64,000 nucleotides of DNA from Polaromonas sp. (GTDB taxonomy: Bacteria; Pseudomonadota; Gammaproteobacteria; Burkholderiales; Burkholderiaceae_C), in contig NZ_JAAFGZ010000026.1 of the NCBI RefSeq assembly GCF_010365105.1, positions 1 to 64,000 of the forward strand. The letters are read 5' to 3'. The stretch's first letter is position 1; every line of letters starts with the position of its first letter. The position numbers and the translations under genes were made by a program. The notes under the pieces are model-generated. The model was not told where the DNA came from. It ran no database searches and was given only the letters and a program-made list of their open reading frames with translations. Positions 62,917 to 64,000 of the stretch are shown here, one piece after another.

Positions 62917-64000
62917 ATGCGACAAGACAAACTCACCACCAAGTTCCAGGAAGCCCTGAGCGATGCCCAGTCGCTGGCGCTGGGCAATGACAACGGCTAT
63001 ATCGAACCGGCCCACCTGTTGGCCGCCATGCTGCGCCAGGAAGACGGACCGCGCGCGCTGCTGGAACGGGCCGGGGTCAACGTCAACGGCCTGATGCAGG
63101 CCGCCGACGCCGCCGTTAAAAAACTTCCACAAGTCCAGGGTCAGGACCAGATCACGGTCGGCCCGGAGCTGGCCAAGCTGCTGCAGGCCACCGAAAAGGA
63201 ATCCATCAAGCGCAATGACCAGTTCATTGCCGGTGAACTCTTTTTGCTGGCCCTGACCGACAGCAAGGCTGACGTGGGCAAGATCGCCCGAGAGAACGGC
63301 CTGAGCCGCAAGGCCCTTGAAGCGGCAATTGACGCGGTGCGCGGCGGCCAGAATGTGAACAGCGCCGACGCCGAAGGCCAGCGCGAAGCCCTGAAGAAAT
63401 ACTGCATGGACCTGACCGAGCGTGCGCGTTTGGGCAAGCTCGACCCGGTGATTGGCCGGGACGACGAGATTCGCCGCGCCATCCAGGTGCTGCAGCGCCG
63501 CACCAAGAACAACCCGGTGCTGATCGGCGAGCCCGGCGTTGGCAAGACCGCCATCGTCGAAGGCCTGGCGCAGCGCATCGTGGCGGGTGAGGTGCCCGAT
63601 TCGCTCAAGGGCAAGCGTGTGCTGTCGCTAGACATGGCCGCGCTGGTGGCGGGTGCCAAGTTCCGTGGTGAATTTGAAGAGCGGCTGAAAACCGTGCTCA
63701 AGGAATTGGCGCAGGAAGAAGGCCAGACCATCGTCTTCATTGACGAGTTGCACACCATGGTGGGCGCTGGCAAGGGCGAAGGCGCGATGGACGCCGGCAA
63801 CATGCTCAAGCCCGCGCTGGCGCGTGGCGAGCTGCACTGTGTTGGCGCTACTACCTTGGCCGAATACCGTAAATACATTGAAAAAGACGCCGCGCTGGAG
63901 CGCCGTTTCCAGAAGATATTGGTGGGCGAGCCCAGTGTGGAGGCGACCATCGCCATCTTGCGCGGCCTGAAAGAAAAGTACGAGTCGCACCACGGTGTGA
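62917..64000 (+). CDS. clpB: Disaggregase ClpB, N-terminal part (runs off the window)
   Basis: An open frame from ATG 62917 (with CCGGAGATTTC upstream) to the window end, 361 codons, missing from the track because no stop is inside. [20 protein letters not shown] and [17 protein letters not shown] are the N-terminal Clp_N repeats; AAA-1 has GEPGVGKTA (204-212) and [11 protein letters not shown]. The Hsp100 protein ClpB refolds aggregated proteins with DnaK. The rest continues past 64000. Confidence 0.96.
   Translation, partial: MRQDKLTTKFQEALSDAQSLALGNDNGYIEPAHLLAAMLRQEDGPRALLERAGVNVNGLMQAADAAVKKLPQVQGQDQITVGPELAKLLQATEKESIKRNDQFIAGELFLLALTDSKADVGKIARENGLSRKALEAAIDAVRGGQNVNSADAEGQREALKKYCMDLTERARLGKLDPVIGRDDEIRRAIQVLQRRTKNNPVLIGEPGVGKTAIVEGLAQRIVAGEVPDSLKGKRVLSLDMAALVAGAKFRGEFEERLKTVLKELAQEEGQTIVFIDELHTMVGAGKGEGAMDAGNMLKPALARGELHCVGATTLAEYRKYIEKDAALERRFQKILVGEPSVEATIAILRGLKEKYESHHGV

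Overview
The window is a stretch of a betaproteobacterial chromosome (Burkholderiales, most like Comamonadaceae such as Polaromonas or Rhodoferax). I infer this from gene content, protein wording, GC-rich coding sequence and a family of short intergenic repeats typical of that group. I could not run a database search. There are no integrases, transposases, CRISPR arrays or phage genes. It is mostly core and metabolic DNA with small accessory pockets.

Layout. 1-137: end of an rRNA operon (5S 3' part, terminator). 204-4135: thiamin salvage, with thiM-thiE-thiD facing a CytX transporter that carries its own TPP riboswitch. 4157-5663: ferredoxin fdxA and a ferredoxin-NADP reductase. 5837-12004: assimilatory sulfate reduction operon read leftward (TauE-type exporter, cysI, DUF934, cysH, cysD, cysN). 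12262-15743: an orphan periplasmic binding protein, mnmC and yggX. 15744-24536: mostly small or poorly known genes (a two-gene pair with a Cys-rich product, a DsbA-fold protein, DUF6172, an RhlE-type helicase, an alcohol dehydrogenase remnant, an extensin-like protein, a PH-domain protein, BrkB, a CDF exporter). 24657-28710: a c-/b-type cytochrome module (SHP-DUF1924, diheme DHC, cytochrome b561) followed by its own OmpR/QseC-type two-component system, with a divergent 54-residue membrane peptide and tandem direct-repeat boxes between them. 28896-37180: VIT transporter, a DUF2868/DUF3482 membrane-GTPase pair, nitronate monooxygenase, FMN reductase, DUF995 protein, azoreductase with a divergent LysR regulator. 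37400-41504: sulfate uptake operon sbp-cysT-cysW-cysA with a candidate leader peptide. 41811-45985: dsbB, aromatic aminotransferase, uvrB (3' end frameshifted). 46044-52494: iscRSUA-hscBA-fdx and dnaQ. Then tRNA-Val(CAC), PhoH, Bcp, a Mth938-like protein, alaA, hom-thrC, mobB-moeA-moaD-moaE, and the start of clpB running off the right edge.

How it fits together. Sulfur is the recurrent theme: uptake (sbp-cysTWA), activation (cysDN), reduction (cysH, cysI), possible electron supply (fdxA-fenR; no cysJ is present) and consumption (thiamin, isc, molybdopterin, 2-thiouridine-linked MnmC). Redox genes are also dense.

The most unusual signals are: (1) a dispersed palindromic repeat present in at least 13 places, two of them inside coding sequence (cysN N-terminus, hscB) and one at the break of an alcohol dehydrogenase relic; (2) the cytochrome/two-component module with its matching operator-like boxes and unlisted peptide; (3) a frameshift replacing the last residues of UvrB; (4) two mutually exclusive hairpins in front of the DUF6172 gene; (5) a palindrome that contains the stop codons of two convergent genes.
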